64,000 nt of DNA from contig JAOZPG010000001.1 in assembly GCA_029932855.1 (NCBI GenBank), forward strand, positions 180,984 through 244,983, in the 5' to 3' direction. The notes beneath the pieces are model-generated. The model made no database searches and was not told where the DNA came from. It worked only from the letters and a program-made list of their open reading frames with translations. Below, piece by piece: positions 21,139-30,987 of this stretch (position 1 is the stretch's first letter; every line of letters starts with the position of its first letter). The position numbers and the translations under genes were made by a program. Source of the stretch: Bacteroidales bacterium. Its GTDB lineage: Bacteria > Bacteroidota > Bacteroidia > Bacteroidales > VadinHA17.

Positions 21139-24100
21139 ATGAAAATAAACCTAAAACATTTAAAGGTGCTTTTTCAGGCCTTTTGGCATTCAAAAGCATT
21201 TTTAACCAGTAAAATCGCATTGTTTTTACTGATTTTCGGAGCTGTTCAGGTGATGGCGCAAGGAGGTGTTGTCACCGGTACGGTTACTGATGAAAACGGT
21301 GAATCTTTACCTGGTGCCACTATCAGTATTAAAGGGACCAGTCTTGGGACCATCTCTGATCTGGATGGTCATTACACTATTACTACAGATGATCCTGCTG
21401 CAATACTTGTGTTTTCGTTTGTTGGAATGATAACACAGGAAATTACGGTTGGTTCTTCGGTTGAAATTAATGTTACACTGCTTGTAGATAGCGAATCACT
21501 TGAAGAAGTTGTGGTGGTTGGTTATGGCGTTCAGAAGAAAGCAAACCTTACTGGTGCTGTTGCTTCTGTTGACGTTGCCAAGACACTTGAAGCAAAACCT
21601 GTGGCTGATGTTGGTAAAAGCCTGCAGGGTGTTGTATCAGGTGTTACAATTATCTATCCTAATGGTAACCTGAACCAGGAACCAAATATCAAATTAAGGG
21701 GTTACGGTTCTGTGAATGGTAGTAGTAACCCTCTGGTACTTATCGACGGAGTGGAAGGGCTATTGTCTGATGTTAACCCTGAGGCAATTGCTAATATTTC
21801 TGTTCTGAAAGATGCTGCTTCATCTTCAATATACGGAGCCAGGGCTGCCTTTGGTGTTATACTTGTAACTACCAAGGAAGGGCAGGCAGGGAAAACAGTT
21901 GTAAATTACTCAAACAATTTCTCTATTAATAAACCCATGTGGGATATCCAGCATGCACATATGTCCCCCCTGATGGATGCTATTCATGTTGCAAAAGACA
22001 GGAATAACGGAGGATCTCCCTTTGCATTCGGTATGGGTGGTACTGACTGGAGAAATAAGAGTATTGCATGGGAAGAGGAATATGGATACCTGGGAAGCAA
22101 GCTGTCGGATGAGACAATGGTCGAAGGACGCGACTTTGAAGTAATTGGCGGGCAGTTTTATTCATACAGGTCATGGGATGTTTTTGGCCAGATGCTTCAG
22201 GATGATGCATTTGCTCAAACACATAACTTATCGGTTAACGGTGGCTCAGAGACAGTGAAATACAGCCTGTCATACGCATATAATGCTAAAGAAGGTGCTT
22301 ATAAGGTAAACACACAGACTATGGATAAGCATAACATAAATCTTAACCTTTCAGCAGACATCTGTGATTGGGCAACGGTGAACTTCCGTTCAATGTATAC
22401 CAAGAAAACATATGAGGAACCATTCAATTACAGGTCCGGTGCTTATGGATACCTTTTCTATGCTACCAGGTGGATATCTAATTTCCCTTATGGCGTTTCT
22501 GACGGTACAGTTTATGGTGCCCCGGAAGGATCCAGCTTTATTGGTCCCATTGGTTTTCTCAGGGAAGCAAACAGGAACCATCTTGAAAGGGAATATTCAA
22601 GAAATACTGTTGAAACAATATTTGATGTTTTTACAAGGGAAGACCAGGATTTGAATTTTACAGCTAACTTTTCATATTCTCACTGGAATGAGGTAAACCA
22701 TGAAAAAGGAGGTGCTGTGCCACTAATAAATTGGTGGAGTCAGGGTAATCCCCCCCAATATGATCCTCTTTATTATTCAACCTCTACTGCCAGGAACCAG
22801 ACAACATATGAGACCAGGAACAATGAGTTGTATACATTCAATGCATTTGCGAACTATACAAATACTTCTTTTGAAGGACATACTATCACCGCTCTGGGTG
22901 GTGTAAACATTGAGAAGAACGAGTATGGATATATATATTCCAAGAGGCCTTTCCTCTTAGATCCGGGTATGCCTGAGCTTGCACTTGCCACAGGTGATCC
23001 TGAGACAAATAATTCAAAAGCGGACTGGGGTGTTCTTGGTTTCTTTGGAAGGATAAACTATAATTTTAATAATAAGATCCTGCTTGAATTTAATGGAAGG
23101 ATGGATGGCTCTTCAAGGTTCCCGGCAGGAGACAGATTTGCTTTCTTCCCTTCAATGTCGGCTGGGTATAAGATCTCTGAGGAAGATTTTGCTTCAGGCC
23201 TGGGAAATATTGGGATTAACAATCTTAAGTTAAGAGCTTCATGGGGATCGATCGGATACCAGGATGTAGGACAATATGCTTTTATTCCCACAATAAGTGA
23301 TACAGAGGCTGACTGGATAGTTGCTTCTGCCCGTGAGAAAACTTTTGGTAATCCGGCAGCTGTTTCCCCGTCACTGACATGGGAGACCATTAAGACTCTT
23401 GACTTTGGTCTTGACATGGGATTATTTGGCAATAAGATAGAAGTTATCTTTGACTGGTACCAGAGGACCAATGAAGATATGCTTGGACCCGGTTCCCAGC
23501 TACCTGTAACTTTTGGGGCTTCTGTTCCAAGGGTAAATGCAGGTGAAATGCAGACAAGGGGATGGGAATTGACAATTAATGGAAAGCACAGGTTTAGCGA
23601 TGATTTCAATGTATATGCAACTTTTGTGTTATCTGATGCTACTGCCAAGATCACCAAGTGGAGTAACGAATCAGGTATTTTATCAGATTACTATGAAGGC
23701 AAAGTGCTTGGAGAGATATGGGGATTTGAAACAGACAGGCTATTCCAGGCAGAGGATTTTGATGGCACAGGTGCATTATTAGCCGATATTCCTGTTCAGG
23801 ATCCTAATATGTATTCAGGGGCATTTAATATTGGCCCCGGAGATGTAAAATATGTGGATCTGAATGGTGACGGATTAATAAATAAAGGTGCATATACCCT
23901 GGAAGATCATGGAGACATGAAAGTAATTGGTAATATAACCCCCAAGTATGAGTACAGTATGAGATTGGGTGCCGGCTTCAAAGGTATTGATTTCAGCGCC
24001 CTGTTGCAGGGTGTAGGTAAGAGAGACTACTGGGCAATGGGTAATGTGGCCCTGGCCAATTACCACTATGATGTATTATATGAACATCAGACAGACTACT

Positions 24101-24504
24101 GGAGAGAGGATAATACAGATGCCTTTTATCCAAGGCCTTTTGCATCAAACCATGGAAATTATTTTGCAGACCAGAAGAACCTGGGTGTGCTTACCAAATA
24201 TGGTTATATGCGTATGTATGGCAGGAACAACTATGTTCCTCAGACAAAATATCTGCAGAATATTGCGTACCTGCGTCTTAAGGAGCTGACTCTGGGATAT
24301 ACTTTACCAGACAATTTAGTAGAAAGAGTAAAAATTGAAAAAATGAGAGTTTACTTTTCTGCATATAATGTTCTGGAATGGAGTGGGTCATGGATACCTG
24401 TAGATCCTGAAACTACTTCCAATGTAAGTAGCTGGTATGATTTCTATGGTAACAGCATGCCACAGTCAAGAAGTTTTTCAATTGGATTACAAGTAACACT
24501 TTAG
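21139..24504 (+). CDS. SusC-like TonB-dependent outer-membrane receptor
   Basis: A 1121-residue outer-membrane barrel that imports oligosaccharides with its SusD partner, powered by TonB. After a long signal region (to about residue 41, ending VMAQGG) come a carboxypeptidase-regulatory-like beta-sandwich (VTGTVTDENGESLPGATISIKG), a TonB box-like segment (EEVVVVGYGVQ), the plug (LTGAVASVDVA; NPLVLIDGVEG; DAASSSIYGARAAFGVILVTTK) and the barrel ending in FSIGLQVTL. No extra anti-sigma-interacting STN domain is seen before the sandwich, so ECF-sigma control from this receptor is not indicated. It heads the polysaccharide locus, with SusD four bases downstream. Confidence 0.96.
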   Translation: MKINLKHLKVLFQAFWHSKAFLTSKIALFLLIFGAVQVMAQGGVVTGTVTDENGESLPGATISIKGTSLGTISDLDGHYTITTDDPAAILVFSFVGMITQEITVGSSVEINVTLLVDSESLEEVVVVGYGVQKKANLTGAVASVDVAKTLEAKPVADVGKSLQGVVSGVTIIYPNGNLNQEPNIKLRGYGSVNGSSNPLVLIDGVEGLLSDVNPEAIANISVLKDAASSSIYGARAAFGVILVTTKEGQAGKTVVNYSNNFSINKPMWDIQHAHMSPLMDAIHVAKDRNNGGSPFAFGMGGTDWRNKSIAWEEEYGYLGSKLSDETMVEGRDFEVIGGQFYSYRSWDVFGQMLQDDAFAQTHNLSVNGGSETVKYSLSYAYNAKEGAYKVNTQTMDKHNINLNLSADICDWATVNFRSMYTKKTYEEPFNYRSGAYGYLFYATRWISNFPYGVSDGTVYGAPEGSSFIGPIGFLREANRNHLEREYSRNTVETIFDVFTREDQDLNFTANFSYSHWNEVNHEKGGAVPLINWWSQGNPPQYDPLYYSTSTARNQTTYETRNNELYTFNAFANYTNTSFEGHTITALGGVNIEKNEYGYIYSKRPFLLDPGMPELALATGDPETNNSKADWGVLGFFGRINYNFNNKILLEFNGRMDGSSRFPAGDRFAFFPSMSAGYKISEEDFASGLGNIGINNLKLRASWGSIGYQDVGQYAFIPTISDTEADWIVASAREKTFGNPAAVSPSLTWETIKTLDFGLDMGLFGNKIEVIFDWYQRTNEDMLGPGSQLPVTFGASVPRVNAGEMQTRGWELTINGKHRFSDDFNVYATFVLSDATAKITKWSNESGILSDYYEGKVLGEIWGFETDRLFQAEDFDGTGALLADIPVQDPNMYSGAFNIGPGDVKYVDLNGDGLINKGAYTLEDHGDMKVIGNITPKYEYSMRLGAGFKGIDFSALLQGVGKRDYWAMGNVALANYHYDVLYEHQTDYWREDNTDAFYPRPFASNHGNYFADQKNLGVLTKYGYMRMYGRNNYVPQTKYLQNIAYLRLKELTLGYTLPDNLVERVKIEKMRVYFSAYNVLEWSGSWIPVDPETTSNVSSWYDFYGNSMPQSRSFSIGLQVTL

Positions 24505-24508
24505 AATT

Positions 24509-26185
24509 ATGAAAAAAATAATATTTATACTGACCGTCCTTTTAGTTTTCACTTCATGTGAAGATTTCCTGGACATTCAGCCTGAAACAAAATTCACTGA
24601 TGATAACTTTTGGACCAGTGAGGGGAATCTAAGATCGTTCTCTTTTGGTTTATACGGAGTATTCTATGGTTATGGTGACGGAGGTTTCTTTGGAGGAGAT
24701 CATTTCTTTTCTACCCTTTCAGATGATGTGATGAGTCTTGATGAGAGGTCGGAATTTGATTTTCCAAATGTTGTTCCCGCCACTGCATCAGGGACCGATT
24801 GGTACTGGGGATATATCCGTAAAGCAAATGTTCTTATTGAGGGTGCTAAAAAAGCATCCGTTACTACCAGCATACAAGAAAAGTATATAGGTGTCGGACG
24901 ATTGTTCAGAGCCATATACTACTGGGAAAAAGTAAGGTTATACGGAGATGTTCCTTATTATAATGAGCCGATTGAAAGTACCGATACAGACGCCCTGTAT
25001 AAAGCAAGGGATTCACGTATTGTTGTAGTAGACAGTATCGTGGCTGATCTGGATTATGCTATTGCTCATCTCCCGGATGTAAATAATACCGTTGAGGTGA
25101 ACATGTATACTGCTTTAGCACTGAAATCCAGGATTTGCCTTGCGGCAGGTACGACATTTAAATATCATAATGTTGATGCCGGAAAGGCAACCGAGTTATT
25201 GCAGGCTTCTTATGATGCTTCAAAGGCTTTAATGGATGCCGGTGTATTCAGTCTGCACGATAACTATACTGAGCTCTTTGCAAGTGAAGATCTGACAGGT
25301 AATTCCGAAGCCATACTCGTGAAGCAATATAACGAGAATATGAGACACTCTATTCACAGTTTTATTTTTCATGAGCCTTTTTTCGGGTTTACTCTTGATT
25401 TTCTAAATTCATTTCTGATGACTGATGGAACACCAATATATTCAGCACCCGGTGTCCCTCATGCAGGTTATACAGAATGGGTTTTCTCAACCCCGGATTC
25501 TATTTATACAGCTTATACTTCTTATGATGTTACTGTTGATATAACAGCAAACAGGGACAGAAGGATACCTGCTATTATTGATACAACCAGGCTTATATTC
25601 CTGTTTAACAAAGGTATTCCTATGTATTCTCCATCAAAGTATGCTACATATAAGCTTATTAAGGAGCAGCCTACACAGGGAGTACAGGCTACGACAGATG
25701 CTCCTGTTATCAGGCTGGGTGAGATACTTCTTAACTATGCTGAGGCTGCATTTGAGCTGGGAACTATATCCCAGGGAGATCTTGACAATACAATTAACCT
25801 CATAAGGGCAAGGGCAGGTGTAGCTCCTTTACTTATGGGTGTTGCTGATGCTTATGACAAAGATGCCGATGTGGATGCCCTCTTATGGGAGATAAGAAGG
25901 GAAAGAAGAATTGAGCTTGCACTTGAGCCCTTCAGGAAATGGGATCTTATAAGGTGGCATAAAGCTGATAAATTGAATGAAGATAATGTTTTCGTTGGTG
26001 TAAAAGATGATCCAAATAATAAGTATGAATCTACTATTGAGATTTTACGCAATGCAAATGGTTATCTTTATTCAACGGCTCCTACAGACAGAAGAGAGTT
26101 GTTTGAAGATAAAAAATATCTTTATCCAATACCGGCCGATCAGTTAACTTTGAATCCAAACCTGGTTCAAAACCCGGGATGGTAA
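24509..26185 (+). CDS. SusD-like surface glycan-binding lipoprotein (RagB/SusD family)
   Basis: A 558-residue surface lipoprotein; the lipobox ends at the Cys of LVFTSCEDFLD, followed by the family's typical LDIQPETKFTDDNFW. The TPR-like helical scaffold and the C-terminal RagB motifs (LLNYAEAAFELG, NLIRARAGV, LLWEIRRERRIELALE, RKWDLIRW, YLYPIPADQL) are complete. It forms the lid of the SusC transporter encoded four bases upstream. The substrate cannot be read from the sequence. A strong intrinsic terminator follows 15 bases after the stop. Confidence 0.95.
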   Translation: MKKIIFILTVLLVFTSCEDFLDIQPETKFTDDNFWTSEGNLRSFSFGLYGVFYGYGDGGFFGGDHFFSTLSDDVMSLDERSEFDFPNVVPATASGTDWYWGYIRKANVLIEGAKKASVTTSIQEKYIGVGRLFRAIYYWEKVRLYGDVPYYNEPIESTDTDALYKARDSRIVVVDSIVADLDYAIAHLPDVNNTVEVNMYTALALKSRICLAAGTTFKYHNVDAGKATELLQASYDASKALMDAGVFSLHDNYTELFASEDLTGNSEAILVKQYNENMRHSIHSFIFHEPFFGFTLDFLNSFLMTDGTPIYSAPGVPHAGYTEWVFSTPDSIYTAYTSYDVTVDITANRDRRIPAIIDTTRLIFLFNKGIPMYSPSKYATYKLIKEQPTQGVQATTDAPVIRLGEILLNYAEAAFELGTISQGDLDNTINLIRARAGVAPLLMGVADAYDKDADVDALLWEIRRERRIELALEPFRKWDLIRWHKADKLNEDNVFVGVKDDPNNKYESTIEILRNANGYLYSTAPTDRRELFEDKKYLYPIPADQLTLNPNLVQNPGW

Positions 26186-26200
26186 AAGATGAATAACAAA

Positions 26201-26233
26201 AAAAGAGGTTGCTACAACAACCTCTTTTTTTTT
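26201..26233 (+). terminator. Intrinsic terminator after susD
   Basis: Stem AAAAGAGGTTG (26201-26211) with CAACCTCTTTT (26218-26228), loop CTACAA, followed by a run of T to 26233. A textbook Rho-independent terminator separating the SusC/SusD pair from the downstream hydrolases. Confidence 0.92.
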
Positions 26234-26265
26234 CTTTAATTTACACTTTAGAATAAAGTATAGAA

Positions 26266-27099
26266 ATGAAAAAGAAATACAATTGGAAAATCATTCTGGT
26301 TGTAATCTCAATTATAATCACTGCTTGTGGTAATAATGAAAAATTGAGTGATCAGGTAGAAGAAGCCGGGGAGGAATCAATATATTCTCTTCAGATCACA
26401 ATTGACTCCCTGTTTAATAGTGCTCAGAGCATATATAAGCTGGCATTGCCTAAAAGCTCAAATGGCAGTTATACGATTAAGCTGGCTTATAATGAAGATA
26501 GCTTAATAATAACAAGCCGTTTTGCCGCAGGTAGTAATGCTATTGCTGCTATTAACGGAGGTTTTTTCAATATGGCTGAAGGAGGGAGCGCCACTTATCT
26601 TGAAATCTCTGATTCTGTTATTGCAAGAACCAGGGATGCAGAATTAGAATATGGTATAGCAGATACCGTGATTAATGCTACCCTGATTCTTAACAGTGAT
26701 GGTGATCTTAAGATTGAGCCTGCAAATTCTGAGAAATATTACGAGGATTCAGAGGGAGAAGACTTTGTATTGATATCGGGACCATTACTGATCAGTAATT
26801 CTGAATTTCAGAAGTTGCCTGATTATTCCTTTTCAAGAAACCGGCATCCCAGGACCTGTGTGGGGATTACAAATGACTCAATATTTCTTGTTGCCGTTGA
26901 CGGAAGATCGGAAGTGGCCATGGGTATGAGCCTTTATGAATTACAAAAGTATATGTATGATCTTGGCTGTACAGCTGCAATAAACTTGGATGGAGGAGGC
27001 TCAACAACAATGTGGACAAAAGACAAAGGGGTGATAAATAATCCCAGCGACAAAAATGGTGAACGGCCCGTAGCCAATGCTTTGTTAATACTTGAATAA
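26266..27099 (+). CDS. Phosphodiester glycosidase family (NAGPA-like) lipoprotein
   Basis: A 277-residue protein with a lipoprotein signal (IIITACGNN). The rest is one phosphodiester glycosidase domain, the family of the mammalian mannose-6-phosphate uncovering enzyme: AAINGGFFNM, NRHPRTCVGI, FLVAVDGRS, and LGCTAAINLDGGGSTTMW near the C-terminus. In bacteria the family is linked to exopolysaccharide and sugar-1-phosphate metabolism. It begins 33 bases after the susD terminator and is followed by a large hydrolase gene after 50 bases. Both could share a promoter I could not identify, or be expressed by read-through. Catalytic activity is expected but the substrate is unknown. Confidence 0.88.
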   Translation: MKKKYNWKIILVVISIIITACGNNEKLSDQVEEAGEESIYSLQITIDSLFNSAQSIYKLALPKSSNGSYTIKLAYNEDSLIITSRFAAGSNAIAAINGGFFNMAEGGSATYLEISDSVIARTRDAELEYGIADTVINATLILNSDGDLKIEPANSEKYYEDSEGEDFVLISGPLLISNSEFQKLPDYSFSRNRHPRTCVGITNDSIFLVAVDGRSEVAMGMSLYELQKYMYDLGCTAAINLDGGGSTTMWTKDKGVINNPSDKNGERPVANALLILE

Positions 27100-27149
27100 T
27101 AATTTTTACCTGCCAGGGTTTTAATAAAAAACAATAAATCAATAAAAAA

Positions 27150-29456
27150 ATGCATGATTTTAAAAACAGGATTTCCATTTTTGCAGTGTTGATCTTTTTT
27201 ATGATCAGTCTTTCATGCTGCAATAATAATGAGGCTGATAAGACAATCACTATTGACAACGGAAGGATAGAAATGGGATTTAGCCCCGGGACAGGATCAT
27301 TACTTTTTTTCCGCGATCTTCAGGATTCACAGGAACTGCTGGATACCAATATTATTCCCGCTTCCTTGTGGGAATTTGATATTATTAGTCCTTCCGGGAC
27401 CGAGAAGATAGATATGGGTGCTGCCGGGGATTTCAGTTATTCAAAGAAGGGACACAATACTCTTGTTATGGAATGGAGTGCTTTTTCTTTAGCCCGGAAT
27501 AAAGATCTTAAAATTGTGGCAACAGTTGGTCTTAAGGAAGACAAGGCTATGTCATATTGGAGTATATCCATGGAAGGCACTAAAGGAATGGAGATAAGCC
27601 AGCTTGCCTTCCCTATAATAAACGGAATTAAGGATATTGGTAATGAGGAAATGGCAGTTCCTTTCTGGCTGGGACAGCTCTTTCATAATCCCAGGGAAAC
27701 TTTAATGGATATGCAGACTGAGTCCCTTTCACAATCTGTTGGGAAACAGGCAAGCTATAAGTTCGATTACCCTGGGCCGCTTTCACTACAGTTAGTGGCA
27801 TTGTATGATCCCGATACATACGGGCTGTATCTCTCGTGTAATGATACTGCAGCTTATACAAAAAGCTTTTTATTTGCATTAGACGAAAAACAAAACTTAA
27901 CATATAAACTTATTAATTATCCTGCTATTGATGCTGCTTCAGACACATATGCTCCTGCCTATGAGGCCATAATTGGTTCTTTTAAGGGTGATTGGATGAC
28001 TGCTGCATCTATTTACAGGGATTGGGGTGAGAACCAGTCGTGGTGTAAAAACAGCAGGCTTGCCAATGACAAAGTGCAACCCTGGCTTAAGGAAACAGGA
28101 TTGTGGGTATGGAACAGGGGGAAGTCGGAAAAAGTATTGTCTCCGGCGATTGACCTGAAAAACAGGGCAGGTCTTCCGGTCAGTGTCTTCTGGCACTGGT
28201 GGCATAACTGTTCTTATGATGATGGATTCCCGGAATATGTTCCTCCGAGGGAAGGGAAGGAATCATTTGTTGCTGCAATGAAAAAAGCCAATGAAAATGA
28301 TGTAAGAGCAATAGTATATATGAATGCCTTCCAGTGGGGAACGGAGACAAAGAGCTTTACTGAGGAGAATGCTGTTTTATATACGGTAAAAGATATAAAC
28401 GGGAACTCTCGTTCTCATGTTTATAACATATTTACGGGTAAGTCGCTTACCAATATGTGTATGGGGACAGACTTCTGGAAGAATAAATACGCCTCTTTAT
28501 CTGACAGTGTGGTGAATACCTATCATACAAACGGTGTATATATGGACCAGGCCTGTATGAGTCGCAGGTGTTATGATAAGACACACGGACATACAATAGG
28601 GGGTGGTAATTACTGGCTCACTAATTATGCTAAGCTTACAGAAATGATGAGGAAAAAAACTGCAACTAAAAATATTATAATTGCAGGGGAAGGTGTAGGC
28701 GAAGCATGGCTTCCATACCTTGATGCTATGCTTACTTTAAGAGTAAGTATGGAAAGATTTGCCGGAGTGGGAAGCAGGGAACCTATACCTTTTTTCCCAA
28801 TGGTTTATCATAAGTATGCTATTATGTATGGCAATTATTCTTCCTTGCTTGTTCCTCCCTATGATGAATTGTGGCCCGAAGAATATGCTCCAAAAGATCC
28901 TGAAGCCTTGCTGAGTGAGGACTATAATAAACAGTACTTAATGGAGCAGGCACGAACTTTTGTCTGGGGTACGCAGCCAACCCTGGCGAATTACAGGAGC
29001 TTCCTTGCAACAGAAAGAAAAGACGAGATTGACTACCTGATAGAATTGGCAAAGGTCAGGCACAAGGGATTAAAATATCTGATGTATGGCGAGATGATGC
29101 CTTCACCGGAAATAGATATTCCAGGCGAGGAAATAGATATATCTCGTTTGTCAATTTACGCAGGGAAAACAGGGAACAGTGTAACCCGGTTCAGGAAGAA
29201 GGTTCCTATTGTTTTTACAACTACGTGGAGGTCTGATGACAGGCAGCTAGGAATAGCTATGGCAAGCATATCAGATGATTCATGTCCTGTAAAATTCAGT
29301 ATTAATACTGCTGATTATGATCTTCCTGAGGAAGGGAAGATTTATATAATTGATATCAGGGGGAGAAAAGTTCTGTCTGATTATTCCGGCGGGCAAATTG
29401 ATATTGATTTTACGCTGCCGTCAAGGGGATTATGCATAGTTGAAGTAGCTCCTTAG
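27150..29456 (+). CDS. Large lipoprotein, glycoside-hydrolase-like (TIM barrel; resembles DUF6259 proteins)
   Basis: A 768-residue protein with a lipoprotein-type signal (MISLSCCNN). The first third is a beta-sandwich (ITIDNGRIEMGFSPGTGSL). The middle is a barrel-like domain with acidic landmarks at strand ends: VFWHWWHNCSYDDGFPEY, RAIVYMNAFQWGT, GVYMDQACMSRRCYD and IIIAGEGVGEAWLPYLD. The C-terminus is all-beta. The pattern resembles proteins annotated with DUF6259 and distantly GH36/GH101-like barrels. I cannot name a CAZy family. The Asp of YMDQA and the Glu of AGEGVGEAW are the best catalytic candidates (inference). It ends the polysaccharide locus and is followed by a strong terminator. 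Confidence 0.7.
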   Translation: MHDFKNRISIFAVLIFFMISLSCCNNNEADKTITIDNGRIEMGFSPGTGSLLFFRDLQDSQELLDTNIIPASLWEFDIISPSGTEKIDMGAAGDFSYSKKGHNTLVMEWSAFSLARNKDLKIVATVGLKEDKAMSYWSISMEGTKGMEISQLAFPIINGIKDIGNEEMAVPFWLGQLFHNPRETLMDMQTESLSQSVGKQASYKFDYPGPLSLQLVALYDPDTYGLYLSCNDTAAYTKSFLFALDEKQNLTYKLINYPAIDAASDTYAPAYEAIIGSFKGDWMTAASIYRDWGENQSWCKNSRLANDKVQPWLKETGLWVWNRGKSEKVLSPAIDLKNRAGLPVSVFWHWWHNCSYDDGFPEYVPPREGKESFVAAMKKANENDVRAIVYMNAFQWGTETKSFTEENAVLYTVKDINGNSRSHVYNIFTGKSLTNMCMGTDFWKNKYASLSDSVVNTYHTNGVYMDQACMSRRCYDKTHGHTIGGGNYWLTNYAKLTEMMRKKTATKNIIIAGEGVGEAWLPYLDAMLTLRVSMERFAGVGSREPIPFFPMVYHKYAIMYGNYSSLLVPPYDELWPEEYAPKDPEALLSEDYNKQYLMEQARTFVWGTQPTLANYRSFLATERKDEIDYLIELAKVRHKGLKYLMYGEMMPSPEIDIPGEEIDISRLSIYAGKTGNSVTRFRKKVPIVFTTTWRSDDRQLGIAMASISDDSCPVKFSINTADYDLPEEGKIYIIDIRGRKVLSDYSGGQIDIDFTLPSRGLCIVEVAP

Positions 29457-29482
29457 CAAAGCAGATTAAATATTATTATGGC

Positions 29483-29516
29483 TAAAGTCCCGGTATCAGC
29501 CGGGACTTTATTTTAA
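29483..29516 (+). terminator. Intrinsic terminator at the end of the polysaccharide locus
   Basis: An 11-bp perfect stem, TAAAGTCCCGG (29483-29493) with CCGGGACTTTA (29500-29510), loop TATCAG, followed by TTTTAATATT on the plus strand. The stop codon of the convergent Nudix-like gene (29508-29510) is inside the stem, so it may act on both strands, though the minus-strand T-tract is weak. Confidence 0.88.
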
Positions 29517-30242
29517 TATTTTATCAATATACAGACGTGAATAACGGAATGCATCGAGAGTGCCCGCATTGTAATTATGAACCTCATCTGCTGTTAGACA
29601 AAGGAGTTTGTCAAACTCTCCTTCTTTGTAGAGGTTGTTAATCTTATTACTGTCAATATCAAGCAGGAGAATATAAAGAAACTCATACTTGGCATTAAAC
29701 TGGTTAATTGAAAATAAATACAAGTTCTTTTCAATTACCTGTATCATTGTTTCTTCCTCAATCTCTTTGATCATAAATTTTGTAAGATCTTTTACAGAGT
29801 TTATTTCCATTTCGTCTTGATTGGCTGTCCCTCCAATCAATCCAATATGACCACTATCTAAGATTGTTGAGTTATTGCGAATGCCGAATACAAATTTATT
29901 ATCTGTGGTTACAGTTATACAATCGAGGGTTATATATTTCGGGAGATAAGATATTCCGTATTCTTTAATAATATTAGATCTTCCTTTCTTAATCCTGAAT
30001 ACTATGTCTTTATATTCACAAGTACTAAATACAAAGTATAATTTCTCCTCATCAGGCTGTAGCATTTCTTCTATAGTGTAAACAGTGCCGTTCCATATGC
30101 TTTTACCGGATTTATTTGCTTTTTCAAATTCTTGTTTCCATATGGTTTCTCTCTCTTCAAGGTATTTCCCGGACAGGGATGCAGGAGCCCGAAACCGGAT
30201 CACGGCATTTTTCAGCTCTTTATCAGTAAGGTAGGAAATCAT
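29508..30242 (-). CDS. Nudix hydrolase-like protein
   Basis: A 244-residue cytoplasmic protein without signal peptide. The segment GGTANQDE, then FMIKEIEEETMI, reads as a Nudix box (G-x5-E ... RE-U-x-EE-x-G-U) in which Arg is Lys, the late Gly is Met, and about seven extra residues separate the two halves. The catalytic acidic core E-x-x-E-E is kept. Such altered boxes occur in eukaryotic-type Nudix proteins, so activity may be retained but substrate is unknowable here. It lies 58 bases downstream of lspA on the same strand. Nudix assignment is from motif only. Confidence 0.6.
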   Translation of the reverse strand: MISYLTDKELKNAVIRFRAPASLSGKYLEERETIWKQEFEKANKSGKSIWNGTVYTIEEMLQPDEEKLYFVFSTCEYKDIVFRIKKGRSNIIKEYGISYLPKYITLDCITVTTDNKFVFGIRNNSTILDSGHIGLIGGTANQDEMEINSVKDLTKFMIKEIEEETMIQVIEKNLYLFSINQFNAKYEFLYILLLDIDSNKINNLYKEGEFDKLLCLTADEVHNYNAGTLDAFRYSRLYIDKILK

Positions 30243-30300
30243 GATTTTATTTATTTCCCTGTTGTTTTCAATGCTGCCAGGAAAGCAGGATCAGAACCTG

Positions 30301-30903
30301 TTATAATTTATAGAAACGTTTCTGAAAAATAAGTATTGATGCTACGCCAAGACTTATTGATGTGTCGGCAAGGTTAAAAACAGGCCGGAAGAAGATAAAA
30401 TTATCTCCTCCAATCCAGGGCAGGAAGTCAGGAAATGAGCCCCTGAGAATTGGGAAATAAAACATATCAACCACCTTGCCATGCAGGAAAGATGAATATC
30501 CGCCGGCTTCTGAAAAAAGACTTGCAGTACCCAGGTAACTATCGGTAAAAATCATACCATAAAATGCACTGTCTATCATATTTCCCAGAGCGCCGGCAAG
30601 TATGGCAGAAATACTGAGTACAAGTCCGCAAGAATAGTCTTTCCTGATAAGTCCTGCCAGGTACCACCCTATGCCCCCTATAGCAAGGATCCTGAAAGCA
30701 CTTAATACCAGTTTCCCTGTTTTCCCGGCAAACTCCATCCCAAAGGCCATACCATTATTTTCAATAAAATGAAGTATAAACCAGTTTCCTAAGAGCTTTA
30801 TTTCTTCTCCAAGGTACATATTGCTTTTAACCCAAATTTTTAAAGCCTGGTCCAGGATGAGTATGCTTAGAATAAAAAGTACAGATTTATTTGCTTTCGA
30901 CAT
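30301..30903 (-). CDS. lspA: Lipoprotein signal peptidase
   Basis: Inner-membrane aspartyl protease of 200 residues that cleaves the signal peptide of prolipoproteins, of which this window encodes several. Four hydrophobic helices are visible, and the catalytic aspartates lie in GNMIDSAFYG and FNLADTSISLG. The start is ATG 30903 (MSKANKSVLFIL); the frame opens earlier only by a TTG. It is slightly longer than E. coli LspA because of an insert around ILRGSFPDFLPWIGG, a feature common in Bacteroidota. The gene order ileS - dksA-like - lspA on one strand is typical of the phylum. Confidence 0.93.
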   Translation of the reverse strand: MSKANKSVLFILSILILDQALKIWVKSNMYLGEEIKLLGNWFILHFIENNGMAFGMEFAGKTGKLVLSAFRILAIGGIGWYLAGLIRKDYSCGLVLSISAILAGALGNMIDSAFYGMIFTDSYLGTASLFSEAGGYSSFLHGKVVDMFYFPILRGSFPDFLPWIGGDNFIFFRPVFNLADTSISLGVASILIFQKRFYKL

Positions 30904-30987
30904 GATTTTATTTAACAATTGGCCTAAATAGATAACTGAATAAAACGGGAGTTTGTTTCATTCAGTTATAATAAGATTATAATCTGG

